A stretch of DNA of 64,000 nucleotides, taken from an uncultured Flavobacteriales bacterium. GTDB taxonomy: Bacteria; Bacteroidota; Bacteroidia; Flavobacteriales_E; Vicingaceae. Positions within the stretch are counted from its first letter, which is position 1, and the number at the start of each line of letters is the position of its first letter. Shown here in pieces: positions 35,730 to 45,364 of the stretch. The stretch lies in assembly GCA_913056345.1 (NCBI GenBank), contig CAJXMH010000010.1:30940-94939 (forward strand), read 5' to 3'. The position numbers and the translations under genes were made by a program. The notes under the pieces were generated by a model. It ran no database searches, had not been told where the DNA came from, and saw nothing but the letters and a program-made list of their open reading frames with translations.

Positions 35730-38033
35730 TTATCTGTTGTAGAGTAACTTTCCAATCTGTGTCTTTAGCTGATCTTCTTCATCCTCTGCGCTAACAAAAA
35801 GCAAGTAAACACCGCTGCTTACTTCTTCGCCAGAAAAATTGGTGCCATACCATAAAACCTGACCACCTTGTGATTCGATTTCATTCACTAGCGTACCATT
35901 GATATCAGTTATCTTAACCGTTGTGTTTGCCATCAAACCACTAATGGCAACTGGGCCTTGATAGTCTTGCCTTACCGGATTTGGGAACACTTTTATTTGA
36001 TTAAAGTCTTCTCTGCCACTTATGGCGTTACCCCTGTAAGAAACGATACCTTGTCCGGTTGCGAAGTATACTTCTCCGCTTTCATCATCTATGGCAATAC
36101 TTAATATATTGTCAGATACCAAAGGACTGTTTGCAGTTGTGAAATTGTGAATTTGTTCTTGTCCATCTTCTGATAAAAGAAAGGCGCCTGACCCAATTGT
36201 TGCAATCCACTTTTGATTACTGCCATCAATTTCAATATCCGTGATCTGCGTATTTTCTAACAACACCTCCACATTTTCTCCATCGTCAATTAATACTCGT
36301 TCGGCATCCCTTTCACTGCTTTGAAAAACATTTTCAGGAGAATAATAAACCGCAATTCCATCAGAAGTTCCAATCCAGATTGCTCCATCTAGGTCTTGTT
36401 CAAAGGTAATACCTCTTATACCTGGAAGGTTTCCTTCTCCCTCTTCTTGTCCGAGTAAGACACTTCGATCATCTGATTTGTTATCAATAGTTCCATTATC
36501 ATCAAAAACAATTATTTCATTTAAGCTTGGTAGTGCTATCCATTTGTACCCATCATCTGTGATCAATAATTCTTTTACTGCTGTTTCTTCGCTTGTGATA
36601 AATTGAGAAAAGTTATACTCTACCCAAGATCCATTGGGTTTTTTGACTGTTAAACAGCTGCTCGTGTATGGCTTGCTGATCCATACGTTGTCATCTTCAT
36701 CAAACTCTATTTCAGCAGAGCCTACCCATTTAAAATCTGTTCTTGCAGGTCGAACGCTAAGGCCTGTGCCTGTTTCCATGTAGCGTCGAAATGGTAATTG
36801 GTTGTTCCACTCTAACAATCCGTTTCCCCATGTTCCAAAGTAGACTTGATCAGGGTTATTTGGGTTAATAGCTACACTCACGACGTCAAAAACGCCCTGT
36901 AGTGATGGAGTACTAAATTCTATGAAGTTACTCCAAACACCCTCATGTAATGTGTACATGCGTGTTAGGCGGTTTGTATTGTTATAGGAGAAGTCGTGTC
37001 CACCTGAGACTGCCCAAACTTTTCCGTCTTGAGCATCAATATCGAATACATTGCGCTCGAAAGGTCCGTTCGGCCGAATACGTGTAGCTGAATTTAAATC
37101 TGAACTGAACCTCAATAATGGGTGGAAAGTGTTGACCACATATAAAGTTGAATTTAAGGTAATGGCTCCTTGGATATTACCTGCGTTTATATTCTTTTGC
37201 ATTAGGATTTGAAGGTTTTCATCATATAAACGATATTGATTATTGGCTATAATCGTTAGTTCATTGTTATTGCTGCTATTTAAGTTTAATCGTATTCCTG
37301 AAAGTTGGTTTATTCGCGAGCGATCGTCTAAAAGAAAAACACTATCAGCATTATTATGCTCCACAACCGCATAACCTTTACCATTGAAACCAAATAGTGT
37401 CTTGAAGTTTACGCCTTGTTTAAAGGATGATAGCGACCAATTATTAAAATCAAGTAAATTGCTGTTACTGTTAGCTTCATACAGCCCATTTTCTGTTCCT
37501 GCATAGATTTTTGAGCTATCTATGTAAACACCATTAATTCCAATCTCGGTTCCATTTTCTTCAAATAAGTAGGAATCGCTGATTTCATTTTTGCGTGTAT
37601 CCATAACCACAATGCCAAAGCCAAATGCTATGTAAGCAAATTCTTTGTAGACATACACACTATTGCTCTGCTTGTTAGTTACTCTCGTATTGCTACGAAT
37701 AAAAGGTAAGTTGATGACTCTTCCATTTTTGATGAGGTCAATGTTTGCGTTTTCGTATATAATGAGCAGGGTGTTGGTTTCAGGAATAAACGCTAATTTG
37801 TCCACTACAACATCGTTTAATTTATTCACTTTCGACCATCGTGTAATCGAGTTGTCAAGAGTATTATATATGAACACGCCTGTCCGCGTTCCACAAAAGA
37901 TCTGCGCTCCATTCGATGCGACGGAAGTTCCACTCTGGTAAGGCAAATGGTCTGTCCAGCTACCAATTGGTTTTTGTTGCGCCATCAACCCAATTTGCAG
38001 GGCAAAAGCGATAAGGAAGGATAATTTTTTCAT
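35730..38033 (-). CDS. porZ: PorZ-like beta-propeller protein with T9SS-type C-terminal domain
   Basis: 767 aa from the ATG at 38033, which opens a signal peptide (MKKLSFLIAFALQIGLMAQ). Upstream in-frame codons run into tRNA-Arg and are not coding. Two seven-bladed-type propellers of the two-component-regulator class follow: GAQIFCGTRTGVFIYN, GTENGLYEANS, FGTWGNGLLEWN, IGTSDGIAVYY and FATGQGIVSYRG. A C-terminal T9SS-like signal domain (IKVFPNPVRQDYQGPVAISG to the GEEVSSGVYLLFVSA segment) ends the protein. The start QQKPIGSWTDHLPYQSG is characteristic of PorZ, part of the surface attachment complex that links T9SS cargo to lipopolysaccharide. The two tandem metalloproteases in this window are probable clients. 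Confidence 0.88.
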   Translation of the reverse strand: MKKLSFLIAFALQIGLMAQQKPIGSWTDHLPYQSGTSVASNGAQIFCGTRTGVFIYNTLDNSITRWSKVNKLNDVVVDKLAFIPETNTLLIIYENANIDLIKNGRVINLPFIRSNTRVTNKQSNSVYVYKEFAYIAFGFGIVVMDTRKNEISDSYLFEENGTEIGINGVYIDSSKIYAGTENGLYEANSNSNLLDFNNWSLSSFKQGVNFKTLFGFNGKGYAVVEHNNADSVFLLDDRSRINQLSGIRLNLNSSNNNELTIIANNQYRLYDENLQILMQKNINAGNIQGAITLNSTLYVVNTFHPLLRFSSDLNSATRIRPNGPFERNVFDIDAQDGKVWAVSGGHDFSYNNTNRLTRMYTLHEGVWSNFIEFSTPSLQGVFDVVSVAINPNNPDQVYFGTWGNGLLEWNNQLPFRRYMETGTGLSVRPARTDFKWVGSAEIEFDEDDNVWISKPYTSSCLTVKKPNGSWVEYNFSQFITSEETAVKELLITDDGYKWIALPSLNEIIVFDDNGTIDNKSDDRSVLLGQEEGEGNLPGIRGITFEQDLDGAIWIGTSDGIAVYYSPENVFQSSERDAERVLIDDGENVEVLLENTQITDIEIDGSNQKWIATIGSGAFLLSEDGQEQIHNFTTANSPLVSDNILSIAIDDESGEVYFATGQGIVSYRGNAISGREDFNQIKVFPNPVRQDYQGPVAISGLMANTTVKITDINGTLVNEIESQGGQVLWYGTNFSGEEVSSGVYLLFVSAEDEEDQLKTQIGKLLYNR

Positions 38034-38081
38034 CTGTCTCGTAAACCCAGGTTCGTTGGTTTTATTGCCTAAAATTAGGAG

Positions 38082-38089
38082 TATATTTG
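38082..38089 (+). promoter_or_regulatory. -7 promoter element of tRNA-Arg
   Basis: TATATTTG, matching TAnnTTTG, ends 9 bp before the first base of the tRNA. Candidate TTG boxes at 38056 and 38065 are 23 and 14 bp away, neither at the preferred spacing. Confidence 0.5.
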
Positions 38090-38098
38090 CAAAATACT

Positions 38099-38172
38099 GG
38101 CTCCGTAGTTCAACTGGATAGAATATCAGATTTCGGCTCTGACGGTTGAGGGTTCGAATCCTTCCGGAGTCA
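38099..38172 (+). tRNA. tRNA-Arg (anticodon TCG)
   Basis: 74 nt. The acceptor GGCTCCG pairs with CGGAGTC (one G-T), with A as discriminator. The D stem GTTC/GAAT, the anticodon stem TCAGA/TCTGA with loop TTTCGGC (anticodon TCG), a 5-nt variable loop and the T arm GAGGG-TTCGAAT-CCTTC all form. CCA is not encoded. It decodes CGA and possibly other CGN codons. A strong terminator hairpin begins at the next base. Confidence 0.95.
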
Positions 38173-38204
38173 CAAAACGCCATCATAACCTTGATGGCGT
38201 TTTG
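38173..38204 (+). terminator. Terminator after tRNA-Arg
   Basis: Perfect 13-bp stem CAAAACGCCATCA / TGATGGCGTTTTG (38173-38185, 38192-38204) with a 6-nt loop, then CTTTTAT. The stem starts directly at the tRNA 3' end. Confidence 0.85.
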
Positions 38205-38302
38205 CTTTTATAGTTACCATCTTAGAGCAAAATAAAAACTTTAAGATGCAATTACCCAGAAAAGGGCAACATGCTGCACAGATCCTTATTTGCGACAAAA
38301 AT

Positions 38303-39199
38303 TTAGTTTTGTTTGAAAATGTAGATCTGAGAGGAATAGGAACCCTTTGCATTAAGGTTTGCTGCTAAGTTAGAAATTAGTCCAATCACAAAAGCTCTTA
38401 TTGATTGAAAGTTGCTCGAACGGTACTTTTCGCTTAGTAGGCTAACGTAAAAGCTATCAAAAACCATAGGCAAAGTATTCACTAGTTTAAAACCATGTTG
38501 GCTAAATAGATTCTCTACATCTTGCTCTCTAAAATGATAAAGGTGTCTGGGAAGGTCATAAGCCGCCCAAGTCGAACCATAGTATTTTGCATCATATGAA
38601 TTTCTGTTTGGAACAGCCACAATTACGGTACCGTCTTTAGCAAGTAATCTTTTTAAAATTGCTACTCTTTCTTGCAAGTGATAAACATGTTCCAAAACGT
38701 GCCACATTGTAACCATGCCTATAGACTTGTCTGGTATATTTATTAAGGCCTCCTCTCCTTTTACATCAAGTGAATAGTTTTCAATTGCTGCTTTTTTCGC
38801 CCCTTGGTCTGGTTCAATTCCGATGCATTCATAGCCAGCCTTATTGCTAGCGATAAGAAACTCTCCTGTACCACAACCAATGTCTAGCAAGGTGTTTTGA
38901 TTTGAATACTTATTTATGAGTTTAACCTTTTTCTGAATTGTGTAATTTCTAACCTTTTGGTAGATCTTGCTGATCAGGTCTTTGTTAGTATTACTATGTG
39001 ATATATAATCTTCAGACTGGTAGTAAGAACCTATTTTTTGCTCTTGGGGAATAGGGTTCGTAAACCAAAAGCCACAATTGCTACACTCGCTAATGTTGAA
39101 TTCTTTTTTGCTTACAGTGTGGTCTTTACATATTAGTTTGCTGACGAAGTTTGTATGCTCGCAAATTGGACATGCACTGTAGTTCTTTTCTTTTTCCAT
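38303..39199 (-). CDS. Class I SAM-dependent methyltransferase with N-terminal zinc ribbon
   Basis: 298 aa. The N-terminus carries two CxxC pairs (CPICEHTNF and CSNCGFWFTNP), a zinc-ribbon-like knuckle. The methyltransferase core starts at about 100: TLLDIGCGTGEFLIAS (motif I), IGIEPDQGAK (acidic loop), and MVTMWHVLEHVYHL, then VAVPNRNSYDAKYYGSTWAAYD. This arrangement resembles methyltransferases acting on envelope sugars or unknown small molecules. The target is not identified. It is followed by mnmG upstream (26 bp) on the same strand. Confidence 0.87.
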   Translation of the reverse strand: MEKEKNYSACPICEHTNFVSKLICKDHTVSKKEFNISECSNCGFWFTNPIPQEQKIGSYYQSEDYISHSNTNKDLISKIYQKVRNYTIQKKVKLINKYSNQNTLLDIGCGTGEFLIASNKAGYECIGIEPDQGAKKAAIENYSLDVKGEEALINIPDKSIGMVTMWHVLEHVYHLQERVAILKRLLAKDGTVIVAVPNRNSYDAKYYGSTWAAYDLPRHLYHFREQDVENLFSQHGFKLVNTLPMVFDSFYVSLLSEKYRSSNFQSIRAFVIGLISNLAANLNAKGSYSSQIYIFKQN

Positions 39200-39225
39200 T
39201 TTATTGTTTCACGTGGAACATTGGC

Positions 39226-41088
39226 TTATCTGCCAAAATGTATGAGCAACACAGATATGTCAGAAGGGGATACCCCGCTAATTCTAGAAGCTTGGCCAAT
39301 AGTTTTGGGTTTAATCTCGCTTAGTTTTTCTCGGGCTTCGGATGAAATCGAGCTTAAAGCAGAATAGTCAAAGTCATGTTTGAGTGTAATGTCCTCTAAA
39401 CGCTGCATCTTGTCAGCCATCTCCCTTTCCCTCTTAATGTACCCATCATATTTTATCGAAATCTCTGCTTGTTCCAAGCATTCAGGGTCGTAATTATTAA
39501 GGCCAATTTGTTCTGTATTCACGTGATTGTTTAGGCTGGAAATACTAACTTGGGGACGAGAAATAATACTAGAGAGTTTAACTTTCTGCTTAAGAGGACT
39601 CGTTCCTACATCTTCCAAGTATGGATTCGCTACATCAGGCTCTATGCTATGACTGCCAAGCAAGTCAAGTATTTCTTTTGTTTGCCTTTCTTTAGCTTCA
39701 ACAGCCCTTAAACGCTCGTCGCTCGCTAAGCCAATTTTGTGCGAAATAGGAGTCAACCTTATATCTGCATTGTCCTGACGTAGCAAGATTCGATATTCTG
39801 CTCGAGAAGTGAACATTCTGTATGGCTCTTTAGTGCCTTTTGTAATAAGGTCGTCAATTAACACTCCAATATACGCTTCGTTTCTGGCAAGGATTAACTC
39901 ATCTTTTTGTTGTGTCTTAAGGCTTGCGTTCAAGCCTGCCATTAACCCTTGGCAGCCGGCTTCTTCATATCCTGTGGTTCCGTTTATCTGACCCGCAAAA
40001 TATAAGTTCTCAACTAATTTGGTTTCTAGTGTATGTTTGAGTTGGGTGGGTGGAAAGTAATCGTATTCTATCGCATATCCGGGTCTAAAAAGTTTGACAT
40101 TCTCAAAGCCTTTGATTTGTTTGATTGCTTTAAGTTGCACATCCATTGGTAGAGAGGTTGAAAAGCCGTTCACATAAATTTCAACTGTATTCCACCCTTC
40201 TGGCTCTACAAATATTTGATGTCTATTCCTTTCTGCAAATCTTTCAATCTTCTCTTCAATTGAAGGACAGTATCTTGGTCCTGTTCCTTCAATTGAGCCG
40301 CTAAACATTGGAGATCGGTCTAGGCCTTCTCTCAGGATATCGTGAACGCTTTCATTTGTGTACGTTATGTGACAGCTCCTTTGCTGACTGAGCGGTTTTG
40401 TGTCTGTAAAGGAAAATTTAGAAGGGTACTCATCACCTTTTTGTTCCTCCATTCTTGTAAAATCGAGCGAACGTGCATCGACCCTAGGAGGGGTTCCCGT
40501 TTTCATTCGACCATGGTCAAAACCTAGTTGAATGAGCTCTTCTGTGATTCCTGTCGAGTTTCTTTCTCCAGCCCTTCCTCCACCAAAGTTTTTATCTCCA
40601 ATGTGGATTAAGCCATTCAAAAATGTTCCGTTCGTTAGGACTACAGATTTAGCCTCGATCTCAAGACCAAGAGCAGTTTTAACGCCCACAACCTTATTAC
40701 TTTCAAGTTTCAATCCCATTACGGTGTCTTGCCAGAAGTCAACATTCGGTGTTTTCTCAAGCATTAATCGCCATTCCTGTGCAAACAGCCAACGGTCTGA
40801 TTGTACTCTAGGACTCCACATGGCAGGCCCTTTCGACATATTGAGCATTCGGAATTGAATGGCAGTCTTATCAGATATTATTCCGCTGTATCCGCCCATT
40901 GCATCAATTTCCCGGACTATTTGTCCTTTAGCTACTCCACCCATGGCTGGATTGCAAGACATTTGAGCAATCGTTCCCATGTTCATGGTAATCAACAACA
41001 CTTTTGATCCTGAGTTAGCTGCTGCTGCAGTAGCTTCGCATCCTGCATGCCCGCCGCCAACAACAATTACGTCATATTCTTTTAGCAT
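39226..41088 (-). CDS. mnmG: tRNA uridine-5-carboxymethylaminomethyl modification enzyme MnmG
   Basis: 620 aa. With MnmE it installs cmnm5U at the wobble position of certain tRNAs, using FAD and methylene-THF. FAD motif [13 protein letters not shown] (about 8-20), then [38 protein letters not shown], and the second signature [20 protein letters not shown] with [17 protein letters not shown]. The C-terminal helical domain binds MnmE and tRNA. Full length. It is preceded by ybeY on the same strand, 25 bp away. Confidence 0.97.
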   Translation of the reverse strand: MLKEYDVIVVGGGHAGCEATAAAANSGSKVLLITMNMGTIAQMSCNPAMGGVAKGQIVREIDAMGGYSGIISDKTAIQFRMLNMSKGPAMWSPRVQSDRWLFAQEWRLMLEKTPNVDFWQDTVMGLKLESNKVVGVKTALGLEIEAKSVVLTNGTFLNGLIHIGDKNFGGGRAGERNSTGITEELIQLGFDHGRMKTGTPPRVDARSLDFTRMEEQKGDEYPSKFSFTDTKPLSQQRSCHITYTNESVHDILREGLDRSPMFSGSIEGTGPRYCPSIEEKIERFAERNRHQIFVEPEGWNTVEIYVNGFSTSLPMDVQLKAIKQIKGFENVKLFRPGYAIEYDYFPPTQLKHTLETKLVENLYFAGQINGTTGYEEAGCQGLMAGLNASLKTQQKDELILARNEAYIGVLIDDLITKGTKEPYRMFTSRAEYRILLRQDNADIRLTPISHKIGLASDERLRAVEAKERQTKEILDLLGSHSIEPDVANPYLEDVGTSPLKQKVKLSSIISRPQVSISSLNNHVNTEQIGLNNYDPECLEQAEISIKYDGYIKREREMADKMQRLEDITLKHDFDYSALSSISSEAREKLSEIKPKTIGQASRISGVSPSDISVLLIHFGR

Positions 41089-41113
41089 GGCAAAAAAGTT
41101 TCACGTGGAACAT

Positions 41114-41542
41114 TCAATTTTGAGAGCGCAAAGTTAAGCAAAAATCCTCTTGAGCCTTGATTTCCGCCTGTTTAGTCTCTGTGCTATCTTCATATCCGAG
41201 TAAGTGAAGCAAACCATGAATCATGACTCGATCAAGTTCGTCCTTGAATGAAATTTCGAGGTTTTTGGCATTTTCCATTACGCGTTCAGTGCTTATAAAT
41301 AAGTCACCAGAAACTTTTTGACCCTCAACATAATCAAAGGTTATGATGTCTGTATAGTAATCGTGGTTAAGGTATTTACGGTTGATCTCCAATAGGTAGG
41401 AGTCGCTGCAAAAGATCAGGTTTAGCTTGTTTAATCTGTGCCCTTTTTCTTCACAAACTCTTTTAAACCATTTCAATAAAGGCTCTTGAGAAGGATGCTT
41501 AAAATCAACATCTTCTACATACAAATTGAGCGTTTCACTCAC
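41114..41542 (-). CDS. ybeY: rRNA maturation endonuclease YbeY
   Basis: 142 aa. The UPF0054 signature HGLLHLLGYED contains two of the zinc-binding histidines. The third position, a His in E. coli (GYDH), is not a histidine here, a variation I recall from other Bacteroidota. Upstream are LNRKYLNHDYYTDIITFDY and VSGDLFISTERV. YbeY participates in 16S rRNA 3'-end processing and ribosome quality control. It overlaps the RsbW-like gene by 4 bp. Confidence 0.92.
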   Translation of the reverse strand: MSETLNLYVEDVDFKHPSQEPLLKWFKRVCEEKGHRLNKLNLIFCSDSYLLEINRKYLNHDYYTDIITFDYVEGQKVSGDLFISTERVMENAKNLEISFKDELDRVMIHGLLHLLGYEDSTETKQAEIKAQEDFCLTLRSQN

Positions 41543-41955
41543 CGCTTAAATGTAAGTTGCACTTCGCGACCATCATTTAGGAACTCAATATGATCAGATA
41601 GACTTCTCATAATAAAGATCCCTCTCCCATAGGGCTTGTCTATGTTTTCAGGATGCGTGGGGTCCGGTATATTGTTGTAATCAAAGCCTTTCCCTTGGTC
41701 GCATACGTTAAAAAGAAGTTCATTTTCTCCCATCTCTAACAATAGATCGACCGTTTTAGTCCGGTCTAATTTGTTTCCGTGCCTTATAGCATTGTTTACT
41801 GCTTCGGTTAGCGAAACCAAGATGTTTCCATATAACTCTTCAGCTATGCTATGTTGTTCTTTGATTTGATCAACCAGTCTCTCTATTTCTGAGAGTGTTT
41901 CTACAGTTGAAGGGAATTGATGTTTTTGAATGAACTCACTTGTTGTCATGGTCAC
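41539..41955 (-). CDS. RsbW-like ATP-binding protein (HATPase_c_2)
   Basis: 138 aa GHKL ATPase domain: ISVTEAVNNAIRHGN-type N box (LVSLTEAVNNAIRHGNKLD), the G1 box VCDQGKGFDYNNIPDP and G2 GRGIFIMRSLSD. Stand-alone domains of this kind are anti-sigma kinases (RsbW/SpoIIAB) or their relatives. No anti-anti-sigma gene is adjacent. It sits between the DUF4175 gene and ybeY with 4-bp overlaps at both ends, suggesting one transcript. Partners are unknown. Confidence 0.9.
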   Translation of the reverse strand: MTMTTSEFIQKHQFPSTVETLSEIERLVDQIKEQHSIAEELYGNILVSLTEAVNNAIRHGNKLDRTKTVDLLLEMGENELLFNVCDQGKGFDYNNIPDPTHPENIDKPYGRGIFIMRSLSDHIEFLNDGREVQLTFKR

Positions 41956-44900
41956 TTACGGTTAAAATAGTCTGAAACTTTACTCTTGTAAAAAGGGCTA
42001 AAGCTAGGAGGCATAGTTTTCAACAACTCTAATTCTTTTTGTTTAGACCTATTATACTCAAAAAAGTCTTCAGGGTTTCGAGAAAATTCATCAGTAAACT
42101 CATTGGACTCTCTTTTGGGGTCTTTCTCTCTTTCTCTTTGCGCTTTTTCTGACTGTAAGAGTCTGGTTAATATCTCTTGTTGCCTGAGAAGGGTTTCATT
42201 GGTAATCCTTTTATTTACAAGGTCTGTTTCGTTTTCTTCCATCATCTCACCAATTTTTTTCAATTGTCCTCCGGCATTTGTTCCCTTAGTTTCGTTTTCA
42301 AGCTCTTCAATAGCTCTTCTTATAGCAGCTTGCTTGGCGGCCATCTGTGCTAGCTCCTTACTCATTCCTTTTCCTGAGCCTTTCCCACTGCTCCCTTCTC
42401 CCTTTTTACCATTGGGCATCTTGCCTGATTTCATAGACTTTTTCAACGCTTCCATTTGCTTCCTTAACTGCTGCTGCATTTTTTTAACTCCTCCTAAGGA
42501 AGGTTTGCCACCGGGCTTTCCACCTGGTTTTTTGCATTGGCTGTTACTCTGCATCATAGATTGCATTTGCTGTTGCATTTTTTGCACTGCTTCATCAATC
42601 AGCAAAGCTAAATTGTTGATGGAAGTCATGGCGAGTTGCTGCCTGCTTGTTGCGACAGCGGTTTTTCTTTCCCCCAGCAAATCAACTGCTTTTTCCATAT
42701 TTCTTTTAATAAGACCGATTTCTCGGTTTACTATAGGAGCTAATTGCAAAACACGCTTACTCAGTGCAAAAAGAGAGTCTTCAATTACCTTAGAGTCATC
42801 TTGAAGCTTGCTTTGAGTTTGTGCAAGAGCTCTATACTTGGGATCTGTCTCATCTATTCTTTTCAACTCCTCCATCACCCTTTCTTGATCAAATGAAAGC
42901 GTGATCAAGTTTTCCAAAAGCGCTCGCATGTCTTCTAAGTTCTCTTCCTGCCCTTGAGCCTGCATGTTCATTTGCATATCGCTAAGCTTTTCAGCTAGCT
43001 CATCCATGCCCTCTTCAGCTTGTTCTTGTTCCTCTCCAGACTTTTGCTTTTGGGCATTTTGTAATTCTTGGGCACTCTCCTTCATGTCCTCCTTAATTTG
43101 CTCTTCAAGACTTTCAGTTTTTTCCATTTCAAAGGGGTTCTCGAGGTCTTGGTTCTTTTTCTTAATGTCTTCTAGGTCTTTTTTTAGCTTGTCAAAATCT
43201 TCGTTGAGTTCCTCTTGCTTTTCTAGGAGTTCCTCTGAATCAGATTCTTTTTTAGCCGTTTCTTCTTTCAGTTTTGCTTGCTCCTCTTTGATTTCCTTTA
43301 GCTTTTCTTGCGCATCATTTAGTTGTTTTTCTAGTTCTAGTTGTTTAAATAGTTCTAAGTTTCGGTCGAGCTCTTTTTCAAGGTCTGCATTACTGAGTTC
43401 TATTTTTTCTAGCTCTTCTTGCATTTTTTTAGGATCCAACTTTTCCATCATTTTTTCCATCTCCTCCATTAGAGCTTTCATTTCATCGCTCATTACCTTT
43501 TCAAAAAGCTCTTGCAGCTGTTCTTGCTTTTTAACTAACTCTTCATCCATTGGGTCAAAAGAGTTTTGAAGTTGGTTCTTTTCTTGGTTTTGCTTGCTCA
43601 ACTCTTGCATGTTTTCTTTTAGCTGCTTTTGCTTTTTGAGCAACTCTTCAAATTGCTTTTTCTCTTGAAAACCAAGAGTCTTCTTGTTTAAGATCTTTTC
43701 ATTAAGTTTTTCAAGGTCTCGCTTAATATCCTTGCTTAGTGAAATGTTTTCTTTGATCTTTTCTTTGATTTTTTGATTGCTTTCCTCTTCTTTTTGCTTC
43801 AGTTGCTCTTTTGAAGGAGCTTTAAATGTATAGGTTGGGGTTCTGCTTGATTTCGAGCCATTTACTCCATCGTTGTCCCAGATTTCAAAATAATAACTTA
43901 TTGATTCTCCTGCTTCAAGAGAAAACTCATCTAGGTTTAGATTGTGGTAGAAATCGGTTTGAGGGAGACTCGTATTGATGGAGATATTTTGTTGCTCAAA
44001 GTCAGTTGTTGCTTTGTCTTTGTTTTGCGCTTTCACGAAAAAGCTCAATCTGCTGAAACCATAATCATCTTTTACAAAGCCTTTAAAGTAGAGCAATTTT
44101 GGAGCAGTACTATCAGTTTTCACTTCAAGCTCTATACTTGGCCTTAGGTCAGGTATGACTTCTAAGTCGTACCATAATGTGTCTTTTTTAGTAAATTGTT
44201 CATTCTTAGCAACAAGGCCATATTGACCACTTTCCATGACTCGGCTTTTGAAGTAGAACGTCTCTTCAGAGACCTGAGATAATTCCTTGCTCGAATCAGC
44301 GATAAAAATCTTGAATGTGCTTGTCTCTTTAGTTTTAAAGTACCATTTAACTTCTGTCCCTTCAGGAATAACTAAATCTCCTTGATTGTGTAGCACTTCA
44401 TCTGCTTGGTTTAAGTAAGTAGGAAATCGAAGCTCCGTCTTAAACGAAACCAAACTCGGTTTGGGTAAAACTTCTAATTGATATGGCTTAGAATAAAACT
44501 CACCATCAAAAATTCGAAAACTAAAAGCCTTGTCTAATGCCTTAAAAGTGTATTCATATTTTCGATCAGATACTCGATTCATCAAGTAACGCTGCCCTCC
44601 AAAAGTCACCTTCATCTGCTGAGGCAATTGTTCGCCCTCCAAAGAGATACTCAGCTTAAAATCTTCATTTTTAAAAGCTTGAAGAGGAGTGTTTTCTACT
44701 ACGATACGGTAAGGAGCTAGTGGCTCAAATTCTTCTCCGTAGGCTACAATCCTTTTATTGCTTTCAGAAATCACCTCCGGACTATAAAAAAGAATACCCA
44801 ATAAAACCAAGCATGGGGCAAGCAAGTACCTGAGGTATTTTTTATTCTCTCCAAAATTGATTGCCAACGAAAAAGGAACTGGTTTTAGTGTTTCTATTTT

Positions 44901-45302
44901 TTGAGCGATGCTTGCTTCAATCAGGTCTGTTTGATACTCTAAGGAGCTCGATCTTAATTGTAAAAGGTTTAATAGTTTGTCTTCTACTTCTTCAAAGTGT
45001 TGACCAATTATTTCGGCAGCCTGTTCATGCGTAATCCGCTTGCCCAGCGCAAAAAACTTTAAGGCTGGAACGAAAAGGTGTTTAGCAAACAGGATAAGAA
45101 AGGATAAAATACTTAAGTAAAATAGAACTGTTCTTACAGAAGAGTTGAATCTACCAAAGTACTCCAATAAACTAATGGCAACCCATATGGCGACTCCCAA
45201 ACTCAAAAAGTAGATCAGGCCCCTGATTAAGGCGTTGAGGTAATACTTTCGTATAAACTCATCTAGCTTTTCTAAAAGAAGGGTGTAGGCCTTTTCGCTC
45301 AT
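41952..45302 (-). CDS. DUF4175 family membrane protein with long coiled coil
   Basis: 1116 aa. N-terminal membrane helices (about 20-50, 55-75 and 150-175), a beta-rich extracytoplasmic part (about 190-500) with repeated KWYFKTKETSTFKIF-like Ig-fold stretches, then a Lys/Glu/Gln-rich coiled coil (about 500-790) and Met/Gln/Gly-rich tails (MQQQMQSMMQSN, KKPGGKPGGKP). The layout is that of the DUF4175 family, common in Bacteroidota and of unknown function. Large antisense frames over the coiled coil are compositional shadows. It heads the run that continues into the RsbW-like ATPase and ybeY. Confidence 0.88.
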   Translation of the reverse strand: MSEKAYTLLLEKLDEFIRKYYLNALIRGLIYFLSLGVAIWVAISLLEYFGRFNSSVRTVLFYLSILSFLILFAKHLFVPALKFFALGKRITHEQAAEIIGQHFEEVEDKLLNLLQLRSSSLEYQTDLIEASIAQKIETLKPVPFSLAINFGENKKYLRYLLAPCLVLLGILFYSPEVISESNKRIVAYGEEFEPLAPYRIVVENTPLQAFKNEDFKLSISLEGEQLPQQMKVTFGGQRYLMNRVSDRKYEYTFKALDKAFSFRIFDGEFYSKPYQLEVLPKPSLVSFKTELRFPTYLNQADEVLHNQGDLVIPEGTEVKWYFKTKETSTFKIFIADSSKELSQVSEETFYFKSRVMESGQYGLVAKNEQFTKKDTLWYDLEVIPDLRPSIELEVKTDSTAPKLLYFKGFVKDDYGFSRLSFFVKAQNKDKATTDFEQQNISINTSLPQTDFYHNLNLDEFSLEAGESISYYFEIWDNDGVNGSKSSRTPTYTFKAPSKEQLKQKEEESNQKIKEKIKENISLSKDIKRDLEKLNEKILNKKTLGFQEKKQFEELLKKQKQLKENMQELSKQNQEKNQLQNSFDPMDEELVKKQEQLQELFEKVMSDEMKALMEEMEKMMEKLDPKKMQEELEKIELSNADLEKELDRNLELFKQLELEKQLNDAQEKLKEIKEEQAKLKEETAKKESDSEELLEKQEELNEDFDKLKKDLEDIKKKNQDLENPFEMEKTESLEEQIKEDMKESAQELQNAQKQKSGEEQEQAEEGMDELAEKLSDMQMNMQAQGQEENLEDMRALLENLITLSFDQERVMEELKRIDETDPKYRALAQTQSKLQDDSKVIEDSLFALSKRVLQLAPIVNREIGLIKRNMEKAVDLLGERKTAVATSRQQLAMTSINNLALLIDEAVQKMQQQMQSMMQSNSQCKKPGGKPGGKPSLGGVKKMQQQLRKQMEALKKSMKSGKMPNGKKGEGSSGKGSGKGMSKELAQMAAKQAAIRRAIEELENETKGTNAGGQLKKIGEMMEENETDLVNKRITNETLLRQQEILTRLLQSEKAQREREKDPKRESNEFTDEFSRNPEDFFEYNRSKQKELELLKTMPPSFSPFYKSKVSDYFNRK

Positions 45303-45364
45303 ATAAATCCTCTCTTCAACTCTATTTTATTAAAAGAGGGTTGAAATTAAGCAAAATTCGTCGT

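Noticed and set aside
38034..38186. N-terminal extension of the PorZ-like gene
   Set aside because: It would read through tRNA-Arg; the ATG at 38033 opens a clean signal peptide.
42103..43569. Two long plus-strand frames (233 and 201 codons) opposite the DUF4175 gene
   Set aside because: They are Ser/Phe/Leu-rich shadows produced by the Lys/Glu/Gln-rich coiled coil on the minus strand and show no domain or promoter.
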